This document shows, in pieces, positions 1-13,104 of a stretch of DNA of 64,000 nucleotides. Each line of letters begins with the position of its first letter. Position 1 is the first letter of the stretch. Source of the DNA: Patella vulgata (Eukaryota; Mollusca; Gastropoda; Patellidae); the NCBI RefSeq assembly GCF_932274485.2, contig NC_065879.2:64811459-64875458 (forward strand). Reading direction: 5' to 3'. The translations under genes and the position numbers were made by a program. The notes under the pieces were generated by a model. It saw only the letters and a program-made list of their open reading frames with translations, ran no database searches and was not told the DNA's origin.

Positions 1-1760
1 ACCATGCTGTCCCCAACCTATAGTCATCCACGTAATGTTAGATTATCCCCAAACTTTATTTACCCATGCAACCAAACTTTAAGTATCCATACCATGCTCT
101 AAAGTAACCTCGAGTTTCTTCGAACGGCAGAGACCAACACAATATACCCAAACTTCAATTATCCAAACCATGCTATAGATACACCCAAATTTCAATTATC
201 TATACCATGCTCTAAAGTAACATCGAGTTTCGTCGAACGGCAGAGACCAACACAATGCTGTCATCAAAATTTAGTTACCCAGGTCACAAAAAAGTCTTAT
301 AATATTAAATTCAGTTATCCCGTATCGACTTCATTTACCTATGCAACCAAATTTCAACTTCAATTATCGAAGCCATGCTATGCGATATACACAAACTTTA
401 ATTATCAAAACCATGCAACAAACATCAATTATCCATACCATGCTATGATACCCGTAAATTCAATTATTAATTCCAATTTTCCAAGCCATGCAACGTAAAT
501 CCCTAAACTCCAATTATCCAAGCCATGCAACGTATATCCCAAAACTATCCACGATAAGCTGTATTATCCCCAGACTTAAAATACCCATGCCATGCTATGA
601 TATGATATATCCCCAAACTATTATTATCCATTTCACCATGCTGTCCCCAACCTATAGTCATCCACGTAATGTTAGATTATCCCCAAACTTTATTTACCCA
701 TGCAACCAAACTTTAAGTATCCATACCATGCTCTAAAGTAACATCGAGTTTCGTCGAACGTCAGAGACCAACACAATGATGTCATCAAAATATAGTTACC
801 AAGGTCACAGAAATACCTTATAATATCAACTTCAGTTATCCCGTATCAACTTTATTTACCCATGCAACCAAATTTCAACTTCAATTATCCAAGGCATGCA
901 ATGAAATATACACAAACTTCAATTATCAAAACCATGCAACATATAAACAAATTTCAATTATCCATACCATGCTATGATACCCGTAAATTCAATTATTAAT
1001 TCCAATTATCCAACCCATGCAACGTATATCCTCAAACTTCAATTATCCATGCCAAAAAAGCCATTATAATATCAACTTAAGTTATCCCGTATCAACTTTC
1101 TTTACCCATGCAACCAAATTTCAACTTCAATTATCCAAGCCATGCTATGCAATATACACAAACATCAATTATCAAAACCATGCAACATATACACAAGCTT
1201 CAATTATCTATACCATGCTATAATACCCGTAAATTCGATTATTAATTCCAATTATCCAAGCCATGCAACGTATATCCCCAAACTTCAATTATCCATGCCA
1301 TTCTATGTTATCCCCAAGCTTCAATTATCCACGCTAAACTGTATTATGCCCAAAATTCAAATACCCATGCCATGCTATGATATGATATATCCTCAAACTT
1401 TAATTATCCATTTCACCATACTGCCCCCGTCCTATAGTCATCCACGTAATGTTAGATTATCCCCAAACTTAATTTACCCATGCAACCAATCTTCAACTTT
1501 AAGTACAGAAACCATTTTATGTAATATACCTAAACTTCAATTATACAAACCATGTTTTATATATCCAAACTTCAATTATCCATACCATGCTATCATACCC
1601 GTAATTCAAATCAAAATCAACCAAGCCATGCAATGTACATCCCCAAACTTTAATTATCCACGCCAAGCTGTATTATCCCCAAACTTCAAATATCCATGCC
1701 ATGCTATGACATGATATATCCCCAAACTTTAATTAGCTATGTCACCAAACTTAGATTACC
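1..1760. repeat. Higher-order repeat inside satellite A (unit ~630-780 bp)
   Basis: The same run of diverged monomers recurs at about 1, 635 and 1415, marked by CCTATAGTCATCCACGTAAT followed by GTTAGATTATCCCC. A second marker, TCGAACGGCAGAGACCAACA-like, sits near 117, 234 and 755. Offsets are about 634 and 780 bp. Blocks of many monomers were therefore duplicated together after the monomers had diverged. Confidence 0.75.
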
Positions 1761-4700
1761 AAGCTGTCCCCAACCTATAGTTATCTAAGTAATGTTAGAT
1801 TATACCTTATTTACCCATGCAAGCAAACTTAGATTATCCAAGTTGGTCCACATCCTTCGATCATTCAAGCCATGCTATATCATCTCCTAATTTCAAATAT
1901 CCATGTCATCAAACATAGATTATCCAAGCTGTCCCCGACATTTAGCCATCAATGCCATGACAGTTTATCCCCAAACTTCACTGGTCTCCGGCCTAGATTA
2001 TCCATCCTGTCCACAATCCCCAGTTATCCATGCCAGTTATCTCCAAACTTTATCCATGCCATGCATCAGTGCAACTTCAAATATCCCTGCAGTGATTTCA
2101 TATCATATATGTAATTCCAATTACCACTCTGCAATAATCCATGCAATCATATCCTCATTCAATATGGGTATAATAATGAATGCATGCCATAATATCGAAA
2201 TTTATTTTCCATAACATCAAAATATGATTTTCCATCCCACGATAACACAAACTTCAATTATCGATGGCATGATTTCACCTTTTATCCATGGTACTTTATT
2301 ATAAGTTTTTAAAGACATGCTCCACGAAATGTGAAAGCTGAGGCATCATGCAATTTCCATAATAATTCATGCCACATAATATCACAAAATTCAAATTTTC
2401 CATGCCAATTGATCAAGTTCAAATTTTCCCTGTCATTATATTACAAACTTTTAATCACCAATGCGAAAATCTCGTTAAGTTTCAACATCAATACCATAAT
2501 AACATCAGCATGCAATTGTAATGCTTTAATAAAACAATCATATACACATCCTTCGTTAAACGGCAATTACCCATGTTATTGTCGGTATAAATATTTTGTA
2601 TATTAACAAATCTGTTCCTTTCTTATAACACTTATTTACCGATTTCTCCCACGTCACGCTATCATTATACTCCAACTATCCATTCAACGGTATCGTCATG
2701 GTGTAATTACTTTAATTAACTGTGTCATATCAACACACATCAATTATCTATGTTAGCATAAAAGCAATGTCAGTTATCCAATGTTTCAAACAACTCCAAT
2801 TTATCAAGAAACGTCTATTAACCATACTCTATCAAACTTCTGTTACGCATGCCATAATTACCAATGCAATATTAACAAACTTGATTTATCAATGCTATAT
2901 ATGTTATCATGCCATAACTTTGTTAAATGTCACCAAACCCGAATCATATATACATGCCACGGCATGATACTCTGAATCTACAGTTTTCTCAGCCAAACTA
3001 TCTAAATCTGGATATCACACATGCCATGTATATTTTCTGTTATCCATGACATGCTATCAACCCCAAAATTCGATTATCCATGACATGCTTTATTATCCCC
3101 AATCTTTAACTAATATATATTTAAATATAATATTTTTGCAATGCTTTCTATCACTGAACTCTGTATTTTAAATATTGATCGGGATTGAATTCCCGTAGCT
3201 TATTGGTTTCGTCAACGTTCAATAAGACTTGCTTTGTTTTTATCATCAAACATCAGTAATATGCGTCATGCTAACATTAAACTTTATTTACGCATGCAAT
3301 GGTATCGTCCAACTAACTCGCAATGACGTAACATTACCAGCATCACATATCTATTTTAGAAACACAGCAACATCAAGCACCTAAGCAGTGCTTCAAACAA
3401 CTTCCACGTATCACGAAACTTTCACACATAGCATAGGGTATCCCAAAGCTTCAGTAATACATTGTATGTTATGTTAAGTCATACTTTATTTATTCGTGCC
3501 ATGTTATATATTTCAATTATAATTATCCTAGTAATGCTTTGTATATATACCGTAAACAAAGAAGTACTTGTACTTTATTTACTTTAATATATATATATAT
3601 ATATTCAAACTTCAATCATCCATGTCATGCCACAGTAGCCCAAGCATCAAGTATCCATGCCATGCCATAATATCCCTAAACTTGATTTATCCATTGTCAG
3701 CTATGATATATCCCCAAACCTTAATTATCCATGCCACCAAAACTTAGACTAGGCTATCCTTAAAATAATTCATGCCATGCTGTAGTATACAATGTATCCT
3801 CAAACTGTAAGCATCCATGTAATACCAAACAGCATTAATCCGTACCGTGCTATGTTGCCGTTTCCAGCCTTCAATCATCCATGCCATGCTAGTTTTGCCC
3901 TATGCCATTTTTATATATTCCCAAACTTTAATTACCCATGCCAAGCTGTCCCAACCTTCAGTCATTCCCAAACTTAAAATATTCATGCAATCTCCAAATT
4001 CCATTTACCCATGCCATGCTATTAAATATCCTCAAACATTATCTATTCCACCCTACTTAGATTAGGTTTTCCTTCCAATAAGTTATGTCATGCTATGGTA
4101 TATAGCCAAGCTTTAAGCATCCATGTCCTGCCAGACTGTATTTATCATGTCATGCTATGTTAATATATACCTACACTTTAATTATCCACGCCACCAAACT
4201 TAGATTATCCAAGCTGTTCCAACCTTCAGTCATCCATGTCGTGCTATTTTTCCCGAAAAATTGCAATTAACCATGTCATGCAATTTTATCCAAGCTATCC
4301 CCAGCGTTTAGGCTGTTAGTTTGCTTGTCCGCAAACTTTAGCCATGCCACCTAACTTTGATTATCCAAGCTATCCCCAACCTTCAGTCATCAATGTTGTG
4401 CCATGCCACCAGACTTTCCAAGCTTTTTCCAACCAACCTTCAGTCATTCCCAAACTTCAAATATCTATGCCATACTGGTATGATATCTCCAAATTCCACG
4501 CCGTGCAATGAAATATAACCAAACATTATTTATCCATGTCGACAAATTCAGATTATCAAAACTGTCTCGAACCTTTACGCATCTCCGACAAGCTATAAAA
4601 TCTCCGAACTTCGTTTATCTAGAAAATCGAACTTTTATTATCAACCCTGTCCCCAACCGCCAATTATCTATTCCATGTGTCGACACAACTTAAAATATTC

Positions 4701-5001
4701 TTGCATACATTTAACGTCACAAATTAACATGCTATAATATCACTCTCCAAGTATCCATGCAATCATAATATCCTCATACCGTGTTTTCGCAAAACGACAA
4801 TATGCATGCCATAATATCAAACTGCATTTTCCGTAACACCAAAATATAATTCTCCATTCCATGATAGCACAACACTTCGGTTAACGATGTCATGTTTTGA
4901 AGAAAAACACCAATACTACGATTTCATACAATTTTAGTAATTCATGTAACAACGCCCCCCCCCATCCCCTGCTTCCACCGCCAAACAATCCATGCCATTA
5001 T
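1..5001. repeat. Satellite A, block 1 (~38-bp degenerate tandem array)
   Basis: The block is a diverged tandem array with a monomer of about 38 bp. The typical form combines TATCCATGCCATGCTATG with a second half like ATCCCCAAACTTCAATT. It is clearest from 1 to 2100 and from 3600 to 4700. From 2200 to 3600 monomers are looser and mixed with other AT-rich sequence. Several short open frames cross the array, giving peptides rich in Tyr, Pro, His, Asn and Ser; they are by-products of the repeat and not genes. Confidence 0.88.
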
Positions 5002-5787
5002 TAGGGTGACCCACCATAAATAAATATCTCCGTATATCTCGACAATTACGCCACAATATTTATATATATGCCAAGCCTCAAATCAGTTTCACACAATTAT
5101 AGTCACTAAATAAACGATCATGTTGTACTTAATAAGCTATGACCATTAATCATGTATAAATAATAGACTGAAAACTGGTTCCAAGAGTCGTCCATAACAT
5201 CCAGACACTTTTGAGTAAAAGATAGGTTACGTGCCCTTGTTTTGAAATTAGTCTCGCTTAACCAGTCTATCGACCATTCTACGTCTGATTGGCAGGTCGG
5301 GATAATCAAGACTACTCTTTTACGAAACATAACAGAAAGCTAGAACAAGAAATTGAATTTAGAAATAAGCACGTTAGCTAGCTCAACAATCGTTTTAAGA
5401 AGCTTGTAAAAGTAAAATGAAACTACTGCTAGTATCATGTTCCTGTCTAACCCGAGTGATTCAGAGATACTATTTGTACTAAACCAAAAGATGCCGCTCT
5501 TAACGGTACAGTTAATGATAAAGCGATTTAAAAAATGAAACGAATGTAATTTCTAAATCTGCTGTAATAACCAAGAAGCTTAATTTTACTGCTATTCAAA
5601 ATCGTCAACAATAAATTTTTTACGGCTGTAATAGTTGATAGATTTGTAGAGAATTGCACGTGCCATGGCTATTTATAGTATCATACTGTCAGAAAGTTGG
5701 TCTCGGCACGGCGAATGTGCACGCTTCAGTGGTAGTCTCGAACTATCAGCGGTGGACTGTATTTCTGTGAGTACATGGGTCACCCTA
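5002..5787. mobile_element. hAT-like non-autonomous DNA transposon (786 bp)
   Basis: The ends are inverted: TAGGGTGACCCA at 5002 and TGGGTCACCCTA ending at 5787. The 7-bp sequence CCATTAT lies directly outside both ends (4995-5001 and 5788-5794). TAGGG-type ends and a 7-8 bp duplication fit the hAT superfamily, although that family normally makes 8 bp. The interior has no recognisable transposase; a 70-codon frame on the minus strand at 5118-5330 has no family I know. It lies at the distal edge of satellite block 1. Confidence 0.72.
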
Positions 5788-5869
5788 CCATTATATCAGC
5801 ATTTATTCTTGTGTTACATAATTTGAAAGACAGCTGAACTCGACAGAGACTATAGTTTCTAAGATGGCC

Positions 5870-6335
5870 ATAAAGCATTTTTGTGAAGAGACGACGAACA
5901 TTATCAGCGTTCGCAATTTCAAGTTCCTGAGTTATGCCACCTTTGCCGACAACATAGTTGACAAACCTTTTTTAAATTTGGTGTGTATAGCGGCCGTGAG
6001 AGGATGAACCCAATCAATATTCAGCGTTTGGCGACTTTTCGTCGAAGAGTTATTCCCCTTTGCCGTAAACCATGTGAACGGGATAGTCTGCAGTTTTTAA
6101 CGGATTTGTTTCAAGTTTGGTGTGCGGCGTTAAGGACGAACCCTACCGATATTTAGCGTACCAGGGTTACATCTCCTTTTCCAAAAAATTTGTGAACGTG
6201 ATATAGGCTACAATCTGTAATGGATTTATTCCAAATGGCAAGGGTCATTAGAGGACGAACCCTGTAATCATTCAGCGTTCTTCCGTTCCAAAGTTACCCG
6301 ACTTTTCCGAAAATCTTGTGAACGTAAAAGAGACT
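5870..6335 (+). repeat. ~120-145 bp complex repeat, 3-4 degenerate units
   Basis: Units carry a fixed order of motifs: TTGTGAACGxGATAG, a T-rich stretch with GGATTTxTTxCAAATT, GAGGACGAACCCT, ATATTCAGCGTT, and a pyrimidine-rich GAGTTAxxCCCCTTT. TGTGAACG-type anchors at about 6073, 6190 and 6314 give a spacing of ~120 bp. The same family forms longer arrays elsewhere in the window. No function is evident. Confidence 0.7.
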
Positions 6336-6355
6336 TTAAGCTAGTAAACACGACA

Positions 6356-6516
6356 AGCTTGGCAGTTGGGATTAGATATAAGAGTAGGCCATAGTACTGC
6401 TGCCCGGGCAAAATTTCCCTCATAGCACACTGTATGGCGTATGGCCTTCTTCATTGGTCCAGTCGGAGCAGAACAGTAGGACGTTAAACCCAATTTCCTT
6501 TCATTTTCATGTTAAA
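6356..6516 (+). mobile_element. SINE fragment (3' half)
   Basis: It matches, in opposite orientation, the distal half of the SINE at 59658-60033. Shared blocks include GCCCGGGCAAAATTTCCCTC, CATAGCACACTGTATGGCGT, GTCGGAGCAGAACAGTAGGA and CGTTAAACCCAATTTCC. The tRNA-like head is missing, so the copy is 5'-truncated. Confidence 0.8.
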
Positions 6517-6549
6517 ATTACAATAAACAACCAGCAACAAGATTATAGA

Positions 6550-8602
6550 CAGATGGGCTTATTGCATTTCTAGTATTTTACATGCTATTGTATTATAAAT
6601 ATATAAGACATTTGTTTTGTAATAACTCATAGCACATAATATCAAACAATTTAAATTTTTCATACCATGACATTATCCATGTCTTTTATATTATAAACAT
6701 TTAGTCATCAATGCCATTATCTCGCTAAGTTCTAGTATGAATGCCCAAATTTCACCACCATGCAATTGTAATGTTAGATAAAACAATCATAAAAATTATT
6801 TATGTCATCATTAACTTAAATGCCATTATCCATGTTGCAGTATCCCAACCACTGAACTTTGTATTTTAAATACTGATCGGGATTGAATTTGGTGATTTCA
6901 TGGTTTGTTCGACTTGGCTTGTTTCCATCAAACTCCAGTGACATATGTCACGCTATATTTAAACTCCAATTATACATGCAATTATACTGGCAACGGGTAA
7001 TCGGTCAAGATATTATCTGACATCAATTATTTATGCTGTCACAGCCATCTGACCAAGCAATGTTCCAAATAACATCCAGATAACACATCAAACTATACAA
7101 GTTCCGCATGACATGCTTTATATATCCCCATACTTCAATAATCCATGCTATTTATGCGCCAACTCAAATTAGCCATACCATGCTATTTTATCCCGAAACA
7201 TGAAATTTGATATCCAAACTTCATATATCCATGCCATGCTATAATATACAAAGACTTCACTTTTCCGTGACATGCTATTTACTTTTTTTACCCATACCAT
7301 GTGATAATATCCCCAAGCATTAATTATTTTAATCCAAGCCATGCTTTATATATCCACCACTTCAGAATCTTATCCATGCCGTATTATCTCCAAACTTTAT
7401 TTATTCATACCATGCTATAATATATATACAAATTCTAATTATCTATGCCACAAAAACTTAAGACTATCCAGCAAATAATCCATGACATGCTATAAAATCT
7501 CGAAACTTCATTACTCCATGTCATCTTATATCTCCAAGCTTTAAATATCCATGCCATGCCAAACTGCATTTATCCATACCATGCTATATTGTATATTCCC
7601 AAACATTAATTATCCTGTCCACCAAATTTAGATTATCCATATTATCCCCAGCCTTCAGTCATCCATGTCATGCTAGCGTATCCCAAAATATAAATTATCC
7701 ATGCCATGCTATTTTATCTTCAAATGCTGCTATGATATTTCCAAATTTCATTTTTCAACGCCATGCTGCAAATTATCCCCTTAATTTAACTAGCCAACCT
7801 TTACCCATCTCCCGATATGTTATGCTATTCCGAAACTTCAGTTGTCTAGAAAATCGGACATCCATTATCAGTCAGTTTTCCATGGCATGCGCCAACACAG
7901 CTTAAACATCCATGCATTGATTTAATGACATAATTTCAATACAATCATCCATGCAATCATATCATCATACCATGATTTCACAAAACTATAATATGCATTT
8001 TCCACAACACCAAAATATAATTTTTCATTCCATGATAACACAAAACTTCGATTATCGGTGGCATGTTTCAAAGAAACACCAATTCTTTAATTTCATACAA
8101 ATTCAGTACCTCATGTCACATAATAAAGGAAATATCACAAAATTTTTCATGCCATACCATACTAATGTCCAAAAGAAAGTATACACACTAAAAATATGAC
8201 TAAGTTTTGTGTAAATAAAAAAAAATGTGATAAAACTACATCGAACATGTCTCGTGCGTCCAAACTCAATATTGCTAAGCAAATAAACGGCAAAACAAAT
8301 GGACATTGTACCCAAATACCGCATACAATGGAAAAACTGACTTTGTTTGAAGCAGGACGAAATGCACAGTGTGTACTTTCTTTTGGAAATTAGTATATGA
8401 TCAAACTAAATTTACCCACCAATGCCATAAGTTTCAGTTAGTCATACCATAATAACACGACTATGCAATTGTAATGCTTTGATAAAACAATCAGAGATAT
8501 TATTCATGCCATCGTTCACTAAAATGCAATTATACATGTTATAGTATCGACAAACTCCAATGATCCATGTAATTGTAGGTATAAATATATTGCAGTTATT
8601 AA
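6550..8602. repeat. Satellite A, block 2
   Basis: Monomers of the ~38-bp satellite continue (TATCCATGCCATGCTATA, then CCCAAACTTCAATTA), clearest at 7080-7720. They are mixed with the non-monomer segments found in block 1. No gene is seen. A minus-strand frame at 8103-8324 is an AT-rich chance frame. Confidence 0.8.
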
Positions 8603-8932
8603 AGATGCATTATATAAGAGCTAATGCTGCCTGTTGAAGGTCTCTATTTTGGCTTAGTGTGTTAAATAAAGTATTATTTAAACATTTATTAACATGCAAA
8701 CCCATAATCAACTCTCTAGATCATTGGATGGCCGACATTTAAACAATTAAGGATAAAGATGCTTGAGACATTGTATACGTCGTAATCTACGTGTCGTCTT
8801 TTCAAAGCCTCAAACATATATAACTTCGCGCAGAAAAAAGTAATTTGAATGAAATTTGCAATATATTCATTTTTAATTGTTTATTATTAAACTAATATAG
8901 CGATAATGGTCAGCTCTATATAATGTTATCCA
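8603..8932 (+). mobile_element. TTAA-flanked MITE, family B, copy 1
   Basis: The left end reads AGATGCATTATATAAGAGC directly after TTAA (8599-8602). The right end is diverged (AGCTCTATATAATGTTATC). Internal blocks shared with the other copies include TTTAAACTATTATAGCGA-like and GGTCAGCTCT. The length is close to the copies at 21930 and 35231. Confidence 0.65.
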
Positions 8933-10826
8933 TAAATATGTCTATATTATTATATATTGCTTTCAGTAAATGCCATTACAAAATACCGGATTACTATCTT
9001 TCAAATACTTCATGCCAGGCTACAATATATCACAACGCTTTAATAATCCATGTCGTGCTATATTATATCCAAATTGAATTTACCCACGTTATGACATATT
9101 CCCAAACTTAGATTATCTTTTCAATTATCTATGTCATGATATAATATATCCCCAAGCTTCATTTATCCATTCCATTCCATGCTATATATTCCCAAACTTA
9201 AATTGTTAAAACAGTTTCCAACTTTCAATCATCTGTCATGCTAGTTGTTTCCCAATTTACTATTATCCATGCCATGCTATTCTATCACCAAATTCATTTA
9301 TCCAACCTGTCAGAAAACATTTATTGATCCATGCCCTGTTAGATCATCCCAAATTAACTAACTTTAATTAACCATACCACTGAACTTAGAGTATCCCAGC
9401 TGTCCCTAACCTGTCATGCAAGGTTACCCTAAATTTTCAATTATCCATGTCATGCTAAGGTATCTCCAGATTTCAATTATCCATGCCATGCTAGTTTATC
9501 TTAAAATTCTATGTATCTATGGCATGCTATAAAATATCCCCAAACCTTCTTTATCCATGCCACCAAAATTCATTCATCTTAGACATGCAATAATATCAAC
9601 AACTTCGAGTATCCGTCCTGTTCCCAACTGCAAGTTATCCATGCCATACGTCAACACAACTTCAAATATCCATGCAATGTTTCAGTGTCATAATATGCAT
9701 TTTATAATATCAAACTGCATTTTCCAATACACGAAAATATAATATTCCATTCCACGATAACACGAAACTTTAACCAAAGACATGTTTCCATGAAACGCCA
9801 ACAATACAATTTTATACAATTTTAGTAATTCATGCCATAAAATACAGGATATCATCAATTTATCTATGCTATTATAGTATACATGTTTAAAGACAAGCTC
9901 CACAAACCGTGAAAGCTGTGACATCATACCTTTTTACTAAAGGAGCTAAATCGTTAATGTTTGGGACCTAGAAATTGACATAAATGGGTCGCAATGCATT
10001 TAATAATGCAATACGAATGTATATAAACTGATTTACATTCAATCATTTTCGTTTCTACTCTAATTGCAAATCAGTTATGTTCGGCGAAAAACGCCAGAAG
10101 TCTAAATCGACTGGTAATCTCTAGCGTCTGTTTATTCCAGTCTACACTGATTTCTTCGACGTCTTGTTAGAACTTTCTCGTTTCCATCAAACTTGAGTGG
10201 TTTATGTCATCTTATATTTATCCATGCAACGGTATCGTCCAAGCGTAATCAAACTTCAGTGATATTTGTCATGTTATATTTTATTTTAATATCCATGCAA
10301 TATCCAAACAATGCGTTAATCAAATCCTAATTATAACTAAACTTTTATTAACCATATCATATCTAACTTCTGTTACGCATGCAATAGTTACCAATGCAGT
10401 GATATTAACAGTTCAATTATCCATGCTATATATATATCATGACATATTATCAAAATAAATTACTTATAATTTGCCATGCCATGCTTTCAATCTTCAATAA
10501 TCCATGCCATGGCATTAGCCCAGTCGGTGCAGAACAGTTGGACGTTAAGCCCCCTTTCATCTCCATGTAAATGCATCAATATAAGAGTGTCATCGTAATG
10601 TTGACATGCACTGGAACATTTCAGGTATCTTCATACTCCAATTACATGTCACAAATTGATCTAACAGCCATGCCATGCTATGCTAAGATCAAACAGATGC
10701 CACAATTCGACAAAACACGCATGCTACGATAAGATTAATCATCCATACCATAGTTGATAAAACACAAATTATAAGATCTACATTCTGACCAACAATTACA
10801 TAACATGCTCGAAATGGAGTAAATTA
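8933..10826. repeat. Satellite A, block 3, grading into AT-rich sequence
   Basis: Monomers such as CTTCATTTATCCATxCCATGCTATAT are clear from about 9000 to 9700. After ~9990 the repeat becomes hard to follow, with scattered TCCATGCCATGCTA-like cores up to 10820. A short SINE-tail fragment is listed separately within it. Confidence 0.7.
10505..10560 (+). mobile_element. SINE tail fragment
   Basis: AGCCCAGTCGGTGCAGAAC, then AGTTGGACGTTAAGCCCC, then CTTTCATCTCC: the terminal ~55 bp of the SINE family. Nothing else of the element is recognisable around it. Confidence 0.65.
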
Positions 10827-10830
10827 TTAA

Positions 10831-11049
10831 AGATGCATTATGTAACGTAGGAGCCGAATCTGCTTTTATTTTGGCTTCTAATGACAAGAGTATGACGACT
10901 TTCTAGATCATGCTTGTCGTGATTTAACCGGATTAGACTTGCTCGGAATAAAGTAATTTGAACGCAATTTTTTCGTTTTCATTATCTATTTTTAAACTAT
11001 TATAGCGAGAAACGGCCAGCTCTTTATCTAAATCTTACATAAAGCATCT
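10831..11049 (+). mobile_element. TTAA-flanked MITE, family B, copy 2 (short)
   Basis: It starts AGATGCATTATGTAAC after TTAA (10827-10830) and ends ATCTTACATAAAGCATCT before CTAA, a one-base variant of TTAA. Internal similarity to copies 1 and 3 includes TTTGGCTTCTAATG-like and TATTATAGCGAGAAACGGCC. At about 219 bp it is shorter than the other copies, so it probably carries an internal deletion. Confidence 0.68.
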
Positions 11050-11059
11050 CTAACATGCT

Positions 11060-12744
11060 AAGCTATGATATGATCAATCCATTCATTTATATCATTTTAA
11101 ACTAGAATACCATAAAATACTACAATTGACCATGCCATCAAGTTGCTATTACAGACGTAATTAAACTTTACTTATCGATGTATAAATTTAAAAAAAAAAC
11201 AGCCTACATCAACGCCAGGTAAGCTTTTCGTCCAACTGTTAATGCCATGGTTTGATTAATCATCAATTTTATCGTCCATGACGCTGTATGATCACACATC
11301 GAAGTTCCGTTCCATGGTATCAGTAATCCTTAATCAATTTATTACATACCACCAAACTGCGATTATCATCGCCATATTATCACAAAACCTTAACTATGCA
11401 TGCATCGATTTCATGGAATCTCAATGTTAAGTTATGATCAAAGATTATACCCATGCTGCGATATGATAAACATAAAATGCCTAATAAATAAACTACCAAT
11501 TAACAATGCGAGAGTTTTATCAAACATCATTAGTCAGTTCATGCAAAGATCAACCACCTATCCATTCCATTATAAAACTACACTGTCCATGTCTCAATGT
11601 CATAAGATGACACAATTATCCATGCTATCATGTCAAGTAACATTGTACTTAAACTATCCATGGATTAGTTCATCAATCCACAAATCAGCAGCCGTCAGTT
11701 ACTAATGCTGAGGCTCAATCATAATTAGTCCACGCTAACACGAACAAGTATATACCTCAATTGATGATAAGTATTAAACCACCAATTTACATGATCTCGA
11801 ACATTTATATCATAAATGCAACCAAATGAAGCGACCTCACTGTCACACCAATTACCCACAACCACTTAGCATCTAAAGCTTCCAAAGAACATGTATTACA
11901 AATTAAATTCAATAACAACCCCGAACAAATTCAAATATCAAATAAGAAAAACATATAATACTATTCATGCTGTGCAAACGTCAAGCATTCTTTGTCCAAG
12001 CCATTCCCCCAGCACTAGATGTGTTCACTATTCGTGCTTCACAACCGCCAACCATTAATTAACCATGACATAATCCTTAAGCATACATTTTCAGTGTTTT
12101 GCAAAAACAAAGCACGCACCATTTGCGACAAAACTACCGAGCACCTACTATCCAGTTCATTTGTCAAACATTTTACTATTGACATAACCGAAAATGTTCA
12201 CCAATTATGTCATGCAACCAATAAGAGATATTAAAGGAAGTCTTTACGCTCAACAAAAGGTATGCAACTACCAATTACGTATAATACGCCCACTGAGCAT
12301 CAATGATTAAAAATTGTATCGCTATACAAGCACGATGCCAGTCATTTGTAATTCAAAATTGTCAATAAATATGTGTTATTCCCAACAATGCTTTACTCGC
12401 CATATAATAAAGCATTCAGAAGTAAAGGGACAAACATAAGCAAAACTATTAAACTTTTGGTGTCTTAAAAGCAATCTATATCAAAGTAATTACACTGACA
12501 ATAACTTTGCGACCATGTTAACTATTCGTGTCACATTCATTGTCCATACCATATCCACGTATTGCTATTAACATGCCCCTTCTCTCATTCAATAATATGC
12601 CTCAAACACGCAACCAGAAGTCTTCAAACAGGAAATGCTAACTATCAATGCCATGCAATCTATCCCATAACCACGCAACCAGAAGTCTACAAACAGGAAT
12701 TCACTATTTATGTCATGCAATCAATAAGCAAGCTTTACATTTAA
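11060..12744. repeat. Satellite C (CATTCACT / CCATGCCATGCAACC type), degenerate start
   Basis: From about 11.2 kb the repeats shift to units such as CATTCACTATTCATGTC followed by ATGCAACCAACAAGC, about 35-40 bp long but strongly diverged. They keep the CCATGCCATG core of satellite A. Short frames across it (for example 11400-11705 and 12019-12234) show no recognisable domain. Confidence 0.7.
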
Positions 12745-12754
12745 CAATAACTAC

Positions 12755-13094
12755 CAATCTGATTAAAATACAGATCTTATATTTCGTTTTTTTCCCTACT
12801 TTCGATGGCCTACACTTCATGAAGATCTGACCAGTAGTATTGTATGGTCGCGTCAGGGGTAGTACGAACGGCTTTTGACCCTATGACGCCAGACATTGAT
12901 TAATCAATCAGCGGTGACGTTTCTAGTGGTTTTACCCACAGTTCCGTGCATGGCACGCCAAGAAGTCGCCGTGACAGATGGTTTCATTGGCTAATCATAT
13001 AACAACTCTTACAGATCCTAGTGTAGTAAAAATAAAACGAAATTTTGAACTATAAAAAACGAAACGAAATAGGATCTGTGTTTTAATCAGATTG
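12755..13094. mobile_element. MITE with 10-bp target duplication (MULE-like), 340 bp
   Basis: The inverted ends begin CAATCTGATTAAAA on both strands (12755 and, reversed, 13094), followed by ACAGATC and a TTTCGTTT tract; the similarity runs for about 45 bp. CAATAACTAC lies directly outside both ends (12745-12754 and 13095-13104). A 9-10 bp duplication is the hallmark of Mutator-like elements, though class cannot be proved without a transposase. No coding potential is seen. Confidence 0.83.
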
Positions 13095-13104
13095 CAATAA
13101 CTAC

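Larger units (their letters stand above)
2213..9840. repeat. Kilobase-scale repeat of a non-monomer segment within satellite A
   Basis: A segment reading roughly CACCAAAATATAAT, then CCATTCCATGATAACACAA and a stretch ending near TTTAGTAATTCATG recurs near 2213, 4838, 8000 and 9725. Another marker, GATCGGGATTGAATT, occurs near 3179 and 6877. The array was thus also copied in pieces of roughly 1.7-3.2 kb. Exact unit borders need a self-alignment. Confidence 0.6.

Noticed and set aside
488-2214. Several overlapping frames of 70-190 codons with repeated peptides such as NYPSHATYIPKL
   Set aside because: They are translations of the 38-bp satellite; the period is not a multiple of three, frames switch with indels, and no signal or domain is seen.
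5118-5330. 70-codon frame inside the hAT-like element as a transposase
   Set aside because: It is too short and lacks hAT motifs such as the BED finger or the C-terminal dimerisation region.
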